NCBI RefSeq assembly: GCF_001293565.1
Contig: NZ_JXMU01000005.1
Coordinates: 140,744-204,743 of the forward strand
Length of the DNA stretch: 64,000 nucleotides
DNA from: Ahrensia marina
GTDB lineage: Bacteria > Pseudomonadota > Alphaproteobacteria > Rhizobiales > Rhizobiaceae
Direction: 5' to 3'
Program-made: the position numbers and the translations under genes
In this document: one piece after another, positions 9,252-17,974 of the stretch
Layout: each line of letters starts with the position of its first letter
How positions within the stretch are numbered: the first letter of the stretch is position 1
Notes under the pieces: generated by a model
What the model was told of the DNA's origin: nothing
Databases searched by the model: none
The model's input: the letters and a program-made list of their open reading frames with translations, nothing else

Positions 9252-9869
9252 TTACCGCAAGCGTCTCAACCGGACATAAAACGCGCCATCGCCGCCATGA
9301 CCGCGGCTGGCCGCCTGATATCCGTTTACGATTGAAGAAAAAGCCGGTGTGTTAAGCCAGATTGGCAACATGCGGCGCAAAACACCTTCGCTGGTGGGAG
9401 AGCCGCCTTTGCCGGTAATCACCAGAACATGTCTATGGCCGAGATTACGGGCTTGGTTTAAAAAAATCTGCAAGCGATGAACGGCCTGATCCTGTGTCAT
9501 GTCGTGCAAATCAACTTGGCTATCGATGGGCAAACGCCCCTTGGCAATCTTGCGATAAACAGGCTTATCAATATGCGCTGCAATCGGCGCGGGCGAAGCT
9601 GTAATCTTTTGTTTCTTATCTGCTGACGCGGGTTTTGCGTGTGCTGATCGGGCGGCGGCCTTTGCACGGCGCAATTCGGTGTCTTTTAACGGCGCGGACC
9701 TTTTTGACGCCGGCATGAACTCGGCCATATGTTCACTAAAACTTTCAGACTCTTTTGATCTGGGCTGCGCTGATTTCCGCATCGGGGCGACGGTGCGCGT
9801 CACGCGGTTCCAAAGAACTTTCTCGTCAGGCTTAAGTTCTCTTACCTCTGCATTTTTTTTGCGTGTCAT
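9252..9869 (-). CDS. Smr/MutS2 C-terminal domain protein
   Basis: A 205-residue protein. The first ~115 residues are basic, Ala- and Ser-rich and probably disordered. An Smr domain fills about 119-203, with VDLHDMTQDQAVHRL at 119-133 and VLVITGKGG at 148-156. Smr domains are linked to nucleic acid cleavage, including collided-ribosome mRNA in some bacteria; which activity applies here is not known. The ATG overlaps the mltA stop by 4 bases. Confidence 0.92.
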   Translation of the reverse strand: MTRKKNAEVRELKPDEKVLWNRVTRTVAPMRKSAQPRSKESESFSEHMAEFMPASKRSAPLKDTELRRAKAAARSAHAKPASADKKQKITASPAPIAAHIDKPVYRKIAKGRLPIDSQVDLHDMTQDQAVHRLQIFLNQARNLGHRHVLVITGKGGSPTSEGVLRRMLPIWLNTPAFSSIVNGYQAASRGHGGDGAFYVRLRRLR

Positions 9870-11011
9870 GGCAATAGAACCTCCGGTTCATCAAAGCCAA
9901 TGCCACGCGGAACCAGAATTGTAAAATCGCAAGCCGAGTTAACCGCACCTGCTTTTTGCCCCGCAAAATCCCCAGTGCCGAAAAATATATCTCCGCGCGA
10001 AGGTCCAACGATGGCAGTGCCGGTCTCTTGTGCAATCATCAGATGCTCAAACGGTGATCCGTTCACACTGTCAGCCTGTACAAAAACCGGCGTTCCAAAA
10101 GTATGAATAAGACGGTCAACAGCAAGCGAGCGCTCAGCCGTTAACGGTACTTTGGCAGCGGCAACAGGACCCATTTCTTCTTTGGCAGCAGTGGTTTCTT
10201 TAAAGAAAATATATGACCGGTTTTCTTCCATTAATGCCAGTGCTTTGTCCGGATTTTGCGAAAGCCAGACACGAATGGATTGCATGGAAATCCGGTCTTT
10301 CGGTATTTCGCCGCGCTCAACCAATAATTTGCCTATTGCCGTGAAAGGGTGACCCGACTTGCCGTCATAAGTAATGCGCAGCGTGTTTCCATTGGTCATT
10401 TTCAAACAGGCCGCGCCCTGAACATGAATGAAGAACGCATCAACGGGGTCTTTTACCCATGCAATGGCAAGTGCATCATGGTCGATAGCACCGCGGTTGA
10501 TGACTGCGCGATCATGATATTCAACGATGTTTCCTTTTTCATCACGCCGTCCGAAACGATAATCCGCGCTTATCGTGGCAGGTCTGTTATAATCATTTAA
10601 AGCAATCAAATTATCAGGCCGGCGCAAGAGCGGCACAGAAAATTCTGAATCTTTAAAGTGTTGAGCCTGAACTTCCGGCTCATAAAAGCCTGTCACTTGG
10701 CCACGCTTTCCATCGGTTGATACAAGCCTGAAAACTGAAAAATTGTCTTCGAAAAACAAGCGCGGGTTTTTAATTGCATCCTCTTTTTGCGACAAAGCAA
10801 TCAGGGGATCTAAAGCATCGGGCGGAATACCGATTTTTCCTGTTTTATAGCTCACATCCGCCGGCTTGAGAGATTGCCGACGAAATGCGGCCAAGGCAGC
10901 ACCGTGATCATCATTCTTCCATCCCGATAGCGCGCTATACGATGTTGATTGAAGTGACCACATTGGTTTTGCTGGGATTTTGCTGGACTTAGTCTTCAGC
11001 TTCGGTGGCAA
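9866..11011 (-). CDS. mltA: Membrane-bound lytic murein transglycosylase A family protein
   Basis: Peptidoglycan-cleaving enzyme of the MltA family (381 residues). It shows the MltA barrel signature VTGFYEPE at 106-113, FFIHVQGA at 193-200, and a C-terminal 3D domain with LAVDRLIHTFGTP, IVGPSRGDIFFG at 334-345 and CDFTILVPRG. The first Asp of the usual A-x-D-T-G motif is Glu here (Glu329 in AQETG). No signal peptide is evident. The start is uncertain: 11011 overlaps Tim44 by 23 bases, while Met17 (position 10963) would give the more usual N-terminus. It is in an operon with the Tim44 and smr genes. Confidence 0.93.
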   Translation of the reverse strand: MPPKLKTKSSKIPAKPMWSLQSTSYSALSGWKNDDHGAALAAFRRQSLKPADVSYKTGKIGIPPDALDPLIALSQKEDAIKNPRLFFEDNFSVFRLVSTDGKRGQVTGFYEPEVQAQHFKDSEFSVPLLRRPDNLIALNDYNRPATISADYRFGRRDEKGNIVEYHDRAVINRGAIDHDALAIAWVKDPVDAFFIHVQGAACLKMTNGNTLRITYDGKSGHPFTAIGKLLVERGEIPKDRISMQSIRVWLSQNPDKALALMEENRSYIFFKETTAAKEEMGPVAAAKVPLTAERSLAVDRLIHTFGTPVFVQADSVNGSPFEHLMIAQETGTAIVGPSRGDIFFGTGDFAGQKAGAVNSACDFTILVPRGIGFDEPEVLLP

Positions 11012-11678
11012 CCAGTTTCCAGTTTGGATCTCTTTGACGCGTATCGCGGGCGAAAGTCCAAATATCTTTCACCTCGACCACGGTATCAACATCGCCATCA
11101 ACAATTTCGCCATCCTTGTCACGTGTAGCTGAAATCATCTGACTGACGACCGATACGGTTAAATGCGCATCATGGCCGCGCAGTTCAGCATCGGTAAGCT
11201 TGATGGTTTCAATGCCGACAAAATTCGCCTGAACCGTTTCGCCTGCTTTTGCACGTTCATCCAAAGCTGCGGCAAAACCGTCATAAACTTCTTTTGAAAG
11301 CAGGTTTCTCAAGGTTTTCTTGTCACCATCGGCAAAGGACATGACAATCATTTCGTAAGCCATGCCGGCACCTTTAAGAAACTCTTTGGGCTCGAAAACA
11401 GGTGCCGCGTCTTTAATCTTGCGCAGGTTTTTATTTAACTCGCTTGAAGGCTCGGCAATCTCGTCAATCTGCTTATAAGGATCGCTCGCATTGTCTTTGC
11501 GGTTTGGCAGCGTAATGACATTGTCGCCATCATTTTCCGGCGCTTCCTGTCTGCCTTTATTGGGGTCAAATGGCGGGCGTTCATGACCTGTGCGTTTTCC
11601 CAAAACGCTACGCAGCTGCATAAATACAAACACTGCTGCAACGACAAAAATGAGGGTAACTAAGTTTGAACTTTCCAT
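10989..11678 (-). CDS. Tim44-like domain protein
   Basis: A 229-residue protein with an N-terminal membrane anchor (SNLVTLIFVVAAVFVFMQL), a charged, probably disordered linker to about residue 85, and a C-terminal Tim44/Tim45 domain (FLKGAGMAYEMIVMSFADGD to NWKLVATEAED). The family is related to the mitochondrial import motor component, and in alphaproteobacteria it is an inner membrane protein with membrane-associated assembly roles. First gene of the operon with mltA, smr and xre; divergent from fxsA. Confidence 0.93.
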   Translation of the reverse strand: MESSNLVTLIFVVAAVFVFMQLRSVLGKRTGHERPPFDPNKGRQEAPENDGDNVITLPNRKDNASDPYKQIDEIAEPSSELNKNLRKIKDAAPVFEPKEFLKGAGMAYEMIVMSFADGDKKTLRNLLSKEVYDGFAAALDERAKAGETVQANFVGIETIKLTDAELRGHDAHLTVSVVSQMISATRDKDGEIVDGDVDTVVEVKDIWTFARDTRQRDPNWKLVATEAED

Positions 11679-11809
11679 AAAACACCTTGTTTAGTGAGAT
11701 TCGTCAGCTGCACATATATTCTGATATAGACGTGAGCTAGTCATCATTCAAATTTATGGCGTAAATACCTATATAAAAGCTAGCCTTTAGCACTCATTCG
11801 GAGAAAATT

Positions 11810-12295
11810 GTGCCTTTTTCGCTCATACCCTTTATGCTTTTGATAATACCAATGCTCGAAATCGCCACATTTGTGGTTATCGGCGGGCAAATTGGCGTTT
11901 TTCCGACACTTGGCATGATTGTTGTCACCGCCATTATCGGAACAATCTTATTGCGCGTTCAGGGCTTTGGGCTGATCAGAAAAATCCAGAGCGATATTGA
12001 CGGCGGCAAAATGCCCGCACGCGAGCTCGTTCACGGCGTTATGATCGCGATAGCCGGTATTTTGTTGCTCACGCCGGGCTTTGTAACAGACACTTGCGGC
12101 TTTTTGCTGTTCGTGCCGCCCATTCGCGATGCTGTTTGGCAATTTGCCAAAAGCCGCATCAATATTGTCAATGTAGGCGGTAGCCGAAATCAAAATCCGA
12201 GCGGCGGCGGTGATACTGACGGTCCGACAATTGATCTTGATGATGCCGATTTTAAAAGAGAACCGGACGCTGACAGTCCATGGTATGACAAGTGA
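11810..12295 (+). CDS. fxsA: FxsA family membrane protein
   Basis: A 161-residue cytoplasmic membrane protein of the FxsA family (named for overexpression relieving phage exclusion). The start LIPFMLLIIPMLEIATFVVI, then VFPTLGMIVVTAIIGTILLR and the motif LLLTPGFVTDTCGFLLFVPP are typical; three or four membrane segments are predicted. The C-terminus is Gly/Asp-rich and hydrophilic. The start is GTG at 11810, preceded by CGGAG. It is divergent from the Tim44 gene and followed by secB after 104 bases. Confidence 0.93.
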   Translation: MPFSLIPFMLLIIPMLEIATFVVIGGQIGVFPTLGMIVVTAIIGTILLRVQGFGLIRKIQSDIDGGKMPARELVHGVMIAIAGILLLTPGFVTDTCGFLLFVPPIRDAVWQFAKSRINIVNVGGSRNQNPSGGGDTDGPTIDLDDADFKREPDADSPWYDK

Positions 12296-12399
12296 ATTAG
12301 GCTTGGTTATACCTACGCCTGTGTTTTGCTTGTCATCAACTTGGGAGCGTGTTAGTTCGAGCCAACTTTTATAAGATTAACTCAACAGGTTCTGACTTA

Positions 12400-12900
12400 A
12401 TGGCTAAAGATCCAAAATCTACAGGTACTGAGGGCGCAGCTGCCGGCAATGGCGAAGCACCACAACTCAGTGTTTTAACGCAATATGTAAAAGATTTGTC
12501 ATTCGAAAGCCCAGGTGCGCCGCTTTCATTGCGCCCGCGCGAAAAAGCACCTGCCATCAATATCAATGTTAACGTCAATGCAAACCCGCTTGCCGAGACA
12601 GATTACGATGTCAATCTTACCCTGACAGCCATTGCGAAAGATGGCGATGACGTATTGTTTAATGTCGAGCTTGTTTATGGCGGCGTATTCAGAATTGTCG
12701 GTTTCCCGCAAGAGCATGTCATGCCGTTGCTGTTTGTTGAATGCCCGCGCTTGATCTTCCCGTTCGCGCGCCAGATCGTTGCGGAATGCACACGCAATGG
12801 TGGCTTCCCGCCATTGATGATTGATCCGATTGATTTTTCTAAAATGTTCCAGCAGCGTATTGCTGAAGAAAAAGCAAAGTCTCAGGTTCAACCGAACTAA
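12400..12900 (+). CDS. secB: Protein-export chaperone SecB
   Basis: Tetrameric chaperone that keeps precursor proteins unfolded and delivers them to SecA. The protein has 166 residues starting [10 protein letters not shown]. It shows the SecB core [29 protein letters not shown] and [20 protein letters not shown]. The start at 12400 is chosen over upstream GTG/ATG codons by family alignment. An intrinsic terminator follows at 12921-12946. Confidence 0.97.
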   Translation: MAKDPKSTGTEGAAAGNGEAPQLSVLTQYVKDLSFESPGAPLSLRPREKAPAININVNVNANPLAETDYDVNLTLTAIAKDGDDVLFNVELVYGGVFRIVGFPQEHVMPLLFVECPRLIFPFARQIVAECTRNGGFPPLMIDPIDFSKMFQQRIAEEKAKSQVQPN

Positions 12901-12920
12901 ACATATCCAATCTTACGACA

Positions 12921-12946
12921 AAGCCCGCATCAAGCGGGCTTTTTTG
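12921..12946 (+). terminator. Rho-independent terminator after secB
   Basis: Stem AAGCCCGC / GCGGGCTT with a 5-base loop, followed by a run of six T. It lies 20 bases after secB and may also stop dnaQ transcripts on the other strand, where the T-run is shorter. Confidence 0.85.
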
Positions 12947-12984
12947 TACCATTTAGAATCATTTGCCGGATTCAACAGCAAAAT

Positions 12985-13683
12985 TTACTTGGCTAACCAG
13001 ATCGCTTTTTCACCAATTGCATCAACAATCGTCTGATGGGCTTTAATATCATCGGCCGTCAAACGCGATGCCAGTTTGCGGGGACGCGCCTGAATTTCAA
13101 TTTCCGGCAGATCGTTTTCTTCCCCGTCTTTTTGGGAATCATCTTCGCTCGAATCAAGTGTCAGCGCGGCCTGCTTTCCGCCCACCAATTCGATGTAAAC
13201 TTCCGCAAGAAGTTCACTGTCGAGTAAAGCGCCGTGCTTTTCACGTTTGGAATTATCAATGCCGTAACGCTTACATAAAGCATCCAGCGAGTTTGGCCCC
13301 ATCGGATGGCGGCGGCGTGCTAAAACCAGACTATCGATGACGCGGTTCGGATCAATTTCCGGAAAACCGACGCGTGCAAATTCCGCATTGAAAAATCCGA
13401 CATCGAATTTCGCATTATGGGCGATAAGCTTCGCGCCCCGTGTAAATTCCAACCAGTCGTCAATAATGCCTGCAAATTCAGGCTTATCGAGAAGAAATTC
13501 ATTGGTTATGCCATGCACTTTCAAGGCATCGGGATGAACTTCTTTTCCCTGCGGATTAATAAAGACATGAAAATTGCGACCGGTAATAAACCGGTTTTCA
13601 AGCTCAACAGCACCAATTTCGATAATCCTGTCATCACGGTTATCGAGGCCGGTGGTTTCTGTATCGAATATAATTTCGCGCAT
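12985..13683 (-). CDS. dnaQ: DNA polymerase III subunit epsilon
   Basis: Proofreading 3'-5' exonuclease of the replicative polymerase (232 residues). All DEDDh residues are visible: Asp7 and Glu9 (FDTETTGLD), Asp94 (HNAKFDVGFFN), His150 and Asp155 (HGALLDSELLAEVY). The C-terminal tail of about 60 residues (EIQARPRKLASRLTADD) is where contact with the polymerase alpha subunit would be expected. The gene order dnaQ-coaE-aroE-maf, transcribed away from the origin, is typical for alphaproteobacteria. Confidence 0.97.
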   Translation of the reverse strand: MREIIFDTETTGLDNRDDRIIEIGAVELENRFITGRNFHVFINPQGKEVHPDALKVHGITNEFLLDKPEFAGIIDDWLEFTRGAKLIAHNAKFDVGFFNAEFARVGFPEIDPNRVIDSLVLARRRHPMGPNSLDALCKRYGIDNSKREKHGALLDSELLAEVYIELVGGKQAALTLDSSEDDSQKDGEENDLPEIEIQARPRKLASRLTADDIKAHQTIVDAIGEKAIWLAK

Positions 13684-13753
13684 ATGATTTCCTTTGGCCC
13701 AATGTGAATTCCGAAAGGCGCGATAGCAAGAGCGGCTTGTGCCTATGCAAAAC

Positions 13754-14341
13754 TTAGTTTTTTAATAGCTGGCTAATAATTTGCTGAACCTGCTCTCTGG
13801 CAGCGTCCATACCCAAAGATGTGTCAATGAGAAAATCAGCGCAGGACCGCTTTTCTGCGTCAGACATTTGTTTTTGCAAAATCTGCTGAAACTTTTCCTC
13901 GCTCATATCAGGACGTGATAACACCCGTTCTCTTTGAACTTCATAAGGCGCTGTCACCACAACAATTTTATCGACACGCTTGTCGCCGCCTGTTTCGAAA
14001 AGCAACGGTATATCAAGCACGACTAATTTCGCATTCTTATTACGGTTATCGTCGATGAATTTTTCTTCCGCGTGCCGGACATAGGGATGAACAAGCGCTT
14101 CAAGCTCTTTCATCGCGGCTTTGTCATTGAGAACATATTCGCCGAGTTTTTTCCGGTCGATAGAGCCTTCTTTTTTTGTGCCCGGAAACCGTTCTTCGAT
14201 TTCCTCAACCAATGGTCCGGCACGATAAAGATTGTGAACCACCGCATCCGCATCATGAACGGCGATGTTTTCATCCATAAACATTTTGGCAGTGGTGGAT
14301 TTACCCATGCCGATCGAGCCGGTCAATCCGATGACTATCAT
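13754..14341 (-). CDS. coaE: Dephospho-CoA kinase
   Basis: Last enzyme of coenzyme A synthesis; it phosphorylates the 3'-OH of dephospho-CoA. The 195-residue protein shows the P-loop GLTGSIGMGKST at 5-16, the DADAVVH motif, and LDIPLLFE with the substrate-side Leu/Phe. The start overlaps the aroE stop by 4 bases, so the two are translationally coupled. Confidence 0.97.
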   Translation of the reverse strand: MIVIGLTGSIGMGKSTTAKMFMDENIAVHDADAVVHNLYRAGPLVEEIEERFPGTKKEGSIDRKKLGEYVLNDKAAMKELEALVHPYVRHAEEKFIDDNRNKNAKLVVLDIPLLFETGGDKRVDKIVVVTAPYEVQRERVLSRPDMSEEKFQQILQKQMSDAEKRSCADFLIDTSLGMDAAREQVQQIISQLLKN

Positions 14342-15195
14342 TGCTTGGTCCCGCCATTTAAATCGTCAATGATCCGCTGGCGTAAAACCTCATCGACTTG
14401 CGGTTTTAATCCAAACCATTTTTCAAAACCCGGCGTTGCCTGATGCAATAACATGCCCAAACCGTCAGATGTTTGAAGGCCGCGCATTTTAGCCATCGCC
14501 AAAAACGGGGTTTCGAGCGGCACATAAACAATGTCGGATGCAATCGCATCAATACGCGCGTTCGATAATTCGAGAGGGAAGGCTGGCTGCCCGTCCATGC
14601 CAAGTGATGTCGTATTGATTAGAAGATCGGCTTCGGGAAGTTTTGCGGCAGCATCATCCCAATTCATCGCATTAACCGCAATGCCGAAACTATTTGCCAG
14701 TTCTTCAGCACGTTCAAGCGTGCGGTTGACAAGGAAAATTTTACCAATACCGGCTGTTAACAGCGCGAAAACAACCGCCCTTGCAGCGCCGCCGGCTCCA
14801 AAAACCATGGCTGTTTGCGCGCTGCGCCAAAGTGGCACCTGCGCATCAAGATTAGCCGCGAAACCATAGGCATCGGTGTTACCGCCGCATAGTTTGCCGG
14901 ATTCAATCCATACGGTATTAACCGCACCGATCGCGCACGCTGCATCGTCCACATTATCAAGTCGCTCAAATACGGCTTGCTTGTGCGGAATTGTGAAATT
15001 TCCGCCAGCCCAGTCATCTTCAATCATCCGGCGCATAAATTGCGGCAATTCATCAGGTGATACCGCGACAGCTTCATAGCTGCCTTTAATATTGTATTGA
15101 TCAAGCCAATGCCCGTGAATAAGGGGAGACCGCGAATGTTTAATCGGGTCGCCGCAAACGAAGGCCTTTTTTATTTCAGCCATCAATTTCTCCAA
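14338..15195 (-). CDS. aroE: Shikimate dehydrogenase (NADP+)
   Basis: Reduces 3-dehydroshikimate to shikimate in the aromatic amino acid pathway. The protein shows [10 protein letters not shown] for substrate binding, GNFTIPHKQ with the catalytic Lys, GAVNTV, and the nucleotide fold [13 protein letters not shown] with the NRT motif. The start is 15195 (285 residues) or, more likely, Met5 at 15183 (281 residues), whose ATG overlaps the maf stop. Both are in frame. Confidence 0.96.
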   Translation of the reverse strand: MEKLMAEIKKAFVCGDPIKHSRSPLIHGHWLDQYNIKGSYEAVAVSPDELPQFMRRMIEDDWAGGNFTIPHKQAVFERLDNVDDAACAIGAVNTVWIESGKLCGGNTDAYGFAANLDAQVPLWRSAQTAMVFGAGGAARAVVFALLTAGIGKIFLVNRTLERAEELANSFGIAVNAMNWDDAAAKLPEADLLINTTSLGMDGQPAFPLELSNARIDAIASDIVYVPLETPFLAMAKMRGLQTSDGLGMLLHQATPGFEKWFGLKPQVDEVLRQRIIDDLNGGTKQ

Positions 15196-15769
15196 GTTCG
15201 CGCAGTTTTGCCAACAGCGGGATCATGGGCACGCCGACAATTGTAAAATAATCGCCTTCGATTTTTTCAAACAGCTGAATGCCCCGCCCTTCAATCTGAT
15301 ACGAGCCGACACTTTTTAAAGCTATATCGCCAACCTCCGCCAGATGGCGACCAATAAAGGCAGGATCCAGCTTACGCATATGCATATGGGCCACAGATAC
15401 ATGGCGCCAAATCACTTCATCATCGCGTACAATGACGATCGCACTGTTTAGCTGATGGGTTTTTCCGCTCAAATCGAGAAGATGTTGGCGCGCTTCTTCC
15501 ATATTATTGGGTTTATGAAACTGCCTGTGTTCAAGCGATAGGGTTTGGTCACCGCCAATAACCAACTTAGCCGGATTCTTTTCGGCAATATTTCTGGCTT
15601 TTGATTCGGCTAATATCTCTGCAACATCCGAAGCATTCGCACCGCTGCCCTCCAGCGTTGCTTCTATGGCCCGCTCATCAATAGCCGGCGCTTCGGTTTC
15701 AAATATAAGACCTGCATTTTCAAATAGCATTTTTCGAAAAGGGCTGGTTGACGCCAGAATGAGTGCCAT
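15176..15769 (-). CDS. maf: Maf family nucleotide pyrophosphatase
   Basis: House-cleaning enzyme that hydrolyses non-canonical or modified nucleoside triphosphates. The 197-residue protein begins [13 protein letters not shown], the Maf variant of the S-x-RR motif, and contains AIDER, KARNIA and the GGDQTL motif with catalytic Asp. It is the first gene of the minus-strand block maf-aroE-coaE and borders the predicted origin. In many Rhizobiales a ppsR (DUF299) gene lies between maf and hemE; none is present here. Confidence 0.95.
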   Translation of the reverse strand: MALILASTSPFRKMLFENAGLIFETEAPAIDERAIEATLEGSGANASDVAEILAESKARNIAEKNPAKLVIGGDQTLSLEHRQFHKPNNMEEARQHLLDLSGKTHQLNSAIVIVRDDEVIWRHVSVAHMHMRKLDPAFIGRHLAEVGDIALKSVGSYQIEGRGIQLFEKIEGDYFTIVGVPMIPLLAKLRELGEIDG

Positions 15770-16263
15770 ATCGATTACCTTCCTTTATATGCAGACTACA
15801 ACATCTAGTGGTGTCATGATTTGCTCTCAACAGAGAATTTTGCATTTATCTGCGAAACTGCCGTGTGGATAAAGGTGTGTGAAAAAATTAGCGAATCATC
15901 CCTTGCATTTTTCACCTGTGAACTAAGTCGTTTTTATCCCAATTCACACTTATGTTCGTATTTCCAAAACGTGTTTGTAATTCAGACTCAATACAGATTT
16001 TTCCACACTCTATGCACAAACTTTACCGGTGCGATTGATACAAATTTCTGTCAGCAAATTCTTGGAAAGTATGAAGATTTTTAACTGCGTCAATTTTGAC
16101 CGATAAAACCCTTGTTGATTGTGTATATTATTTTAAACAAGAGGAAAAACAGCCTTTGGCTGTGAGTAACTGTGTTTCTCCCACAATTCACAGACTCTAA
16201 ATAAGAGTAGATTCTAAAAAATGATTTCTTCTTTAAAGAGGGATCAATGAAAGTGAGTAAATC
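15770..16263. other. Predicted chromosomal replication origin (oriC)
   Basis: A gene-free, AT-rich 494-base stretch between divergent maf and hemE, the usual place of the alphaproteobacterial origin. It holds a perfect DnaA box (TTATCCACA, minus strand, 15864-15872), consensus matches TTTTTCACA (minus, 15878-15886) and TTTTCCACA (15999-16007), and one-mismatch boxes at 16010-16018, 16120-16128 and 16161-16169. AT-rich runs at 16120-16140 and 16195-16245 could be the unwinding element. Four GANTC sites are present (15893, 15985, 16193, 16210). parS and parAB lie 5-8 kb away and flanking genes point outward. I found no clear TTAA-N7-TTAA CtrA site. Confidence 0.8.
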
Positions 16264-17289
16264 ATGTCGAACCGTAAAATCATCGATGTGATCAGTGGAG
16301 CACATATAGCGCCTCCCCCAATCTGGGTTATGAGACAAGCAGGACGTTATCTGCCTGAGTATCGGGAGCTTCGAAAATCAGCCAAGAGCTTTCTCGATTT
16401 TTGCTACACGCCGGACATGGCTGTCGAAGCAACGCTGCAACCAATTAGACGCTATAATTTTGATGCCGCTATTTTATTCAGCGATATTCTGGTGATGCCG
16501 GACGCGCTTGGCCGTGATGTTCATTTTGTCACCGGTGAAGGTCCGCGTATGACACCGCTTGGTGAAGGCGATGTTGATGCGCTGACACCGAATAATGTTC
16601 TTTCACATCTGTCTCCGGTTTTTGAAGCGGTGAAGAGATTACGCTCAGATTTACCGGATGAGACAGCTTTATTTGGTTTTTGCGGGGCTCCCTGGACCGT
16701 TGCAACCTATATGATTGCGGGGCGTGGAACGAGCGATCAGGCACCATCACGTTTATTTATGTATCAGAAGCCGGATGAACTGGCGAAGCTTCTTGATATA
16801 ATCGCAGATGCTTCTGCCGAATATCTTATCGGCCAATTGGATGCGGGCGCTGATGCAGTAAAGATATTTGATAGCTGGTCGGGCGTATTGGACGAATTTG
16901 CCTTTGAAGCCAATTGTGTGCAGCCGGTGAAGCGGATTGTCGAAAAAGTGCGTTCTGCCCGGCTAAATGCCAAGATTATCGCTTTTCCCAAAGGCGCGGG
17001 GCATTTTTATCGCGGTTATAAGGAAAAGACTGGCGTTGATATGGTGGCGCTTGATTGGAGCGTCCCGCTTGAATTTGCCGCAGAATTGCAAAAAGAGGGT
17101 CCGGTACAGGGCAATCTTGATCCTCAGCGTGTTGTTGCCGGTCAGGCAGCGATTAAGGAAGGTGTAGACCGCATTATGGATGTTCTTGGCAATGGGCCTT
17201 TGGTGTTCAACCTTGGACACGGTATTACACCGGATGCTACACCGGAGAACATGGATTTTCTGGTCCGTTATGTCCGCGGAGAAATTTAA
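16264..17289 (+). CDS. hemE: Uroporphyrinogen decarboxylase
   Basis: Decarboxylates uroporphyrinogen III to coproporphyrinogen III in heme synthesis. The 341-residue protein shows the N-terminal signature [39 protein letters not shown], and [11 protein letters not shown] near the C-terminus. First plus-strand gene right of the origin, with hemJ 2 bases after the stop. Confidence 0.98.
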   Translation: MSNRKIIDVISGAHIAPPPIWVMRQAGRYLPEYRELRKSAKSFLDFCYTPDMAVEATLQPIRRYNFDAAILFSDILVMPDALGRDVHFVTGEGPRMTPLGEGDVDALTPNNVLSHLSPVFEAVKRLRSDLPDETALFGFCGAPWTVATYMIAGRGTSDQAPSRLFMYQKPDELAKLLDIIADASAEYLIGQLDAGADAVKIFDSWSGVLDEFAFEANCVQPVKRIVEKVRSARLNAKIIAFPKGAGHFYRGYKEKTGVDMVALDWSVPLEFAAELQKEGPVQGNLDPQRVVAGQAAIKEGVDRIMDVLGNGPLVFNLGHGITPDATPENMDFLVRYVRGEI

Positions 17290-17291
17290 AA

Positions 17292-17834
17292 GTGGCTTCT
17301 ATCGATTCGTCTTCGAAACAATCCGGGAAAAAGGCAGCAATTAGAGCGTCTATCGCCATTGCTGTTTTTGCTATTGCCGGGTTTCTATTATGGCTTGCAG
17401 GACCGGCGGATCGTTATCTTTGGCTAAAAGCACTGCATGTGATTGCAATTATTTCATGGATGGCGGGACTTGTTTATCTGCCCCGGCTGTTTGTCTATCA
17501 CGCCGATGCGGAAAAAGGATCGGTACAATCTGAAACTTTTAAGCTCATGGAAAAGCGCTTGATGAAAATCATTATGACGCCGGCCATGATACTGGCCTGG
17601 ATATTGGGCCTATGGCTTGCCATCGATGCCGGATATTTTTCCGATATCTGGTTTCACGTTAAGTTTGCCGCTGTTATTGGTTTGACGGCCGTTCATTTTT
17701 ACTATGCGGCTGCAATGAAAAAGTTTGCATCCGACGAAAATAATAAATCGGCCCGCCAGTGGCGTTTTTACAATGAAATACCGACTATTTTAATGATCAT
17801 CATCGTGATCATGGTTGTGGTAAAGCCGTTTTAA
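17292..17834 (+). CDS. hemJ: Protoporphyrinogen IX oxidase HemJ
   Basis: A 180-residue membrane protein of the HemJ/UPF0093 family that oxidises protoporphyrinogen IX. It shows LWLKALHVIAIISWMAGLVYLPRLFVYH with the conserved His and Arg/Tyr, EKRLMKIIMTPAMILAWI, and HVKFAAVIGLTAVHFYYA. Four membrane helices are predicted, after an N-terminal helix at about residues 17-37. The start is GTG, 2 bases after hemE, so it is translationally coupled. It is the only protoporphyrinogen oxidase type seen in the window. Confidence 0.93.
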   Translation: MASIDSSSKQSGKKAAIRASIAIAVFAIAGFLLWLAGPADRYLWLKALHVIAIISWMAGLVYLPRLFVYHADAEKGSVQSETFKLMEKRLMKIIMTPAMILAWILGLWLAIDAGYFSDIWFHVKFAAVIGLTAVHFYYAAAMKKFASDENNKSARQWRFYNEIPTILMIIIVIMVVVKPF

Positions 17835-17858
17835 GTGTCATCATTTTCGGTTTAAGAG

Positions 17859-17870
17859 CGACAATTGTCG
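17859..17870. repeat. 12-bp perfect palindrome between hemJ and rho
   Basis: CGACAATTGTCG is self-complementary and lies 104 bases before the rho start. It could be an operator or the base of a small hairpin; no family is recognised. Confidence 0.35.
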
Positions 17871-17974
17871 TTCGGACTTGAAATTTTCACAATTCGGCTG
17901 TATTTGATGGAAAAATTCGGAACCCGATCCCTCCTTTTTCCGACTATTCTTCTTTTTTAACTATATGGTGTCCC

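Noticed and set aside
12296..12399. Possible small RNA or riboswitch between fxsA and secB
   Set aside because: Only a weak AGGC/GCCT pairing was seen, with no conserved motif.
15821..16084. Open frame of 87 codons in the predicted origin
   Set aside because: Phe/Cys-rich, no ribosome site, no recognisable domain, and it covers DnaA boxes; treated as chance.
15770..16263. CtrA-binding sites (TTAA-N7-TTAA) in the origin
   Set aside because: Looked for on both strands; only partial matches such as TTAACTGCGTCAATT, not good enough to report.
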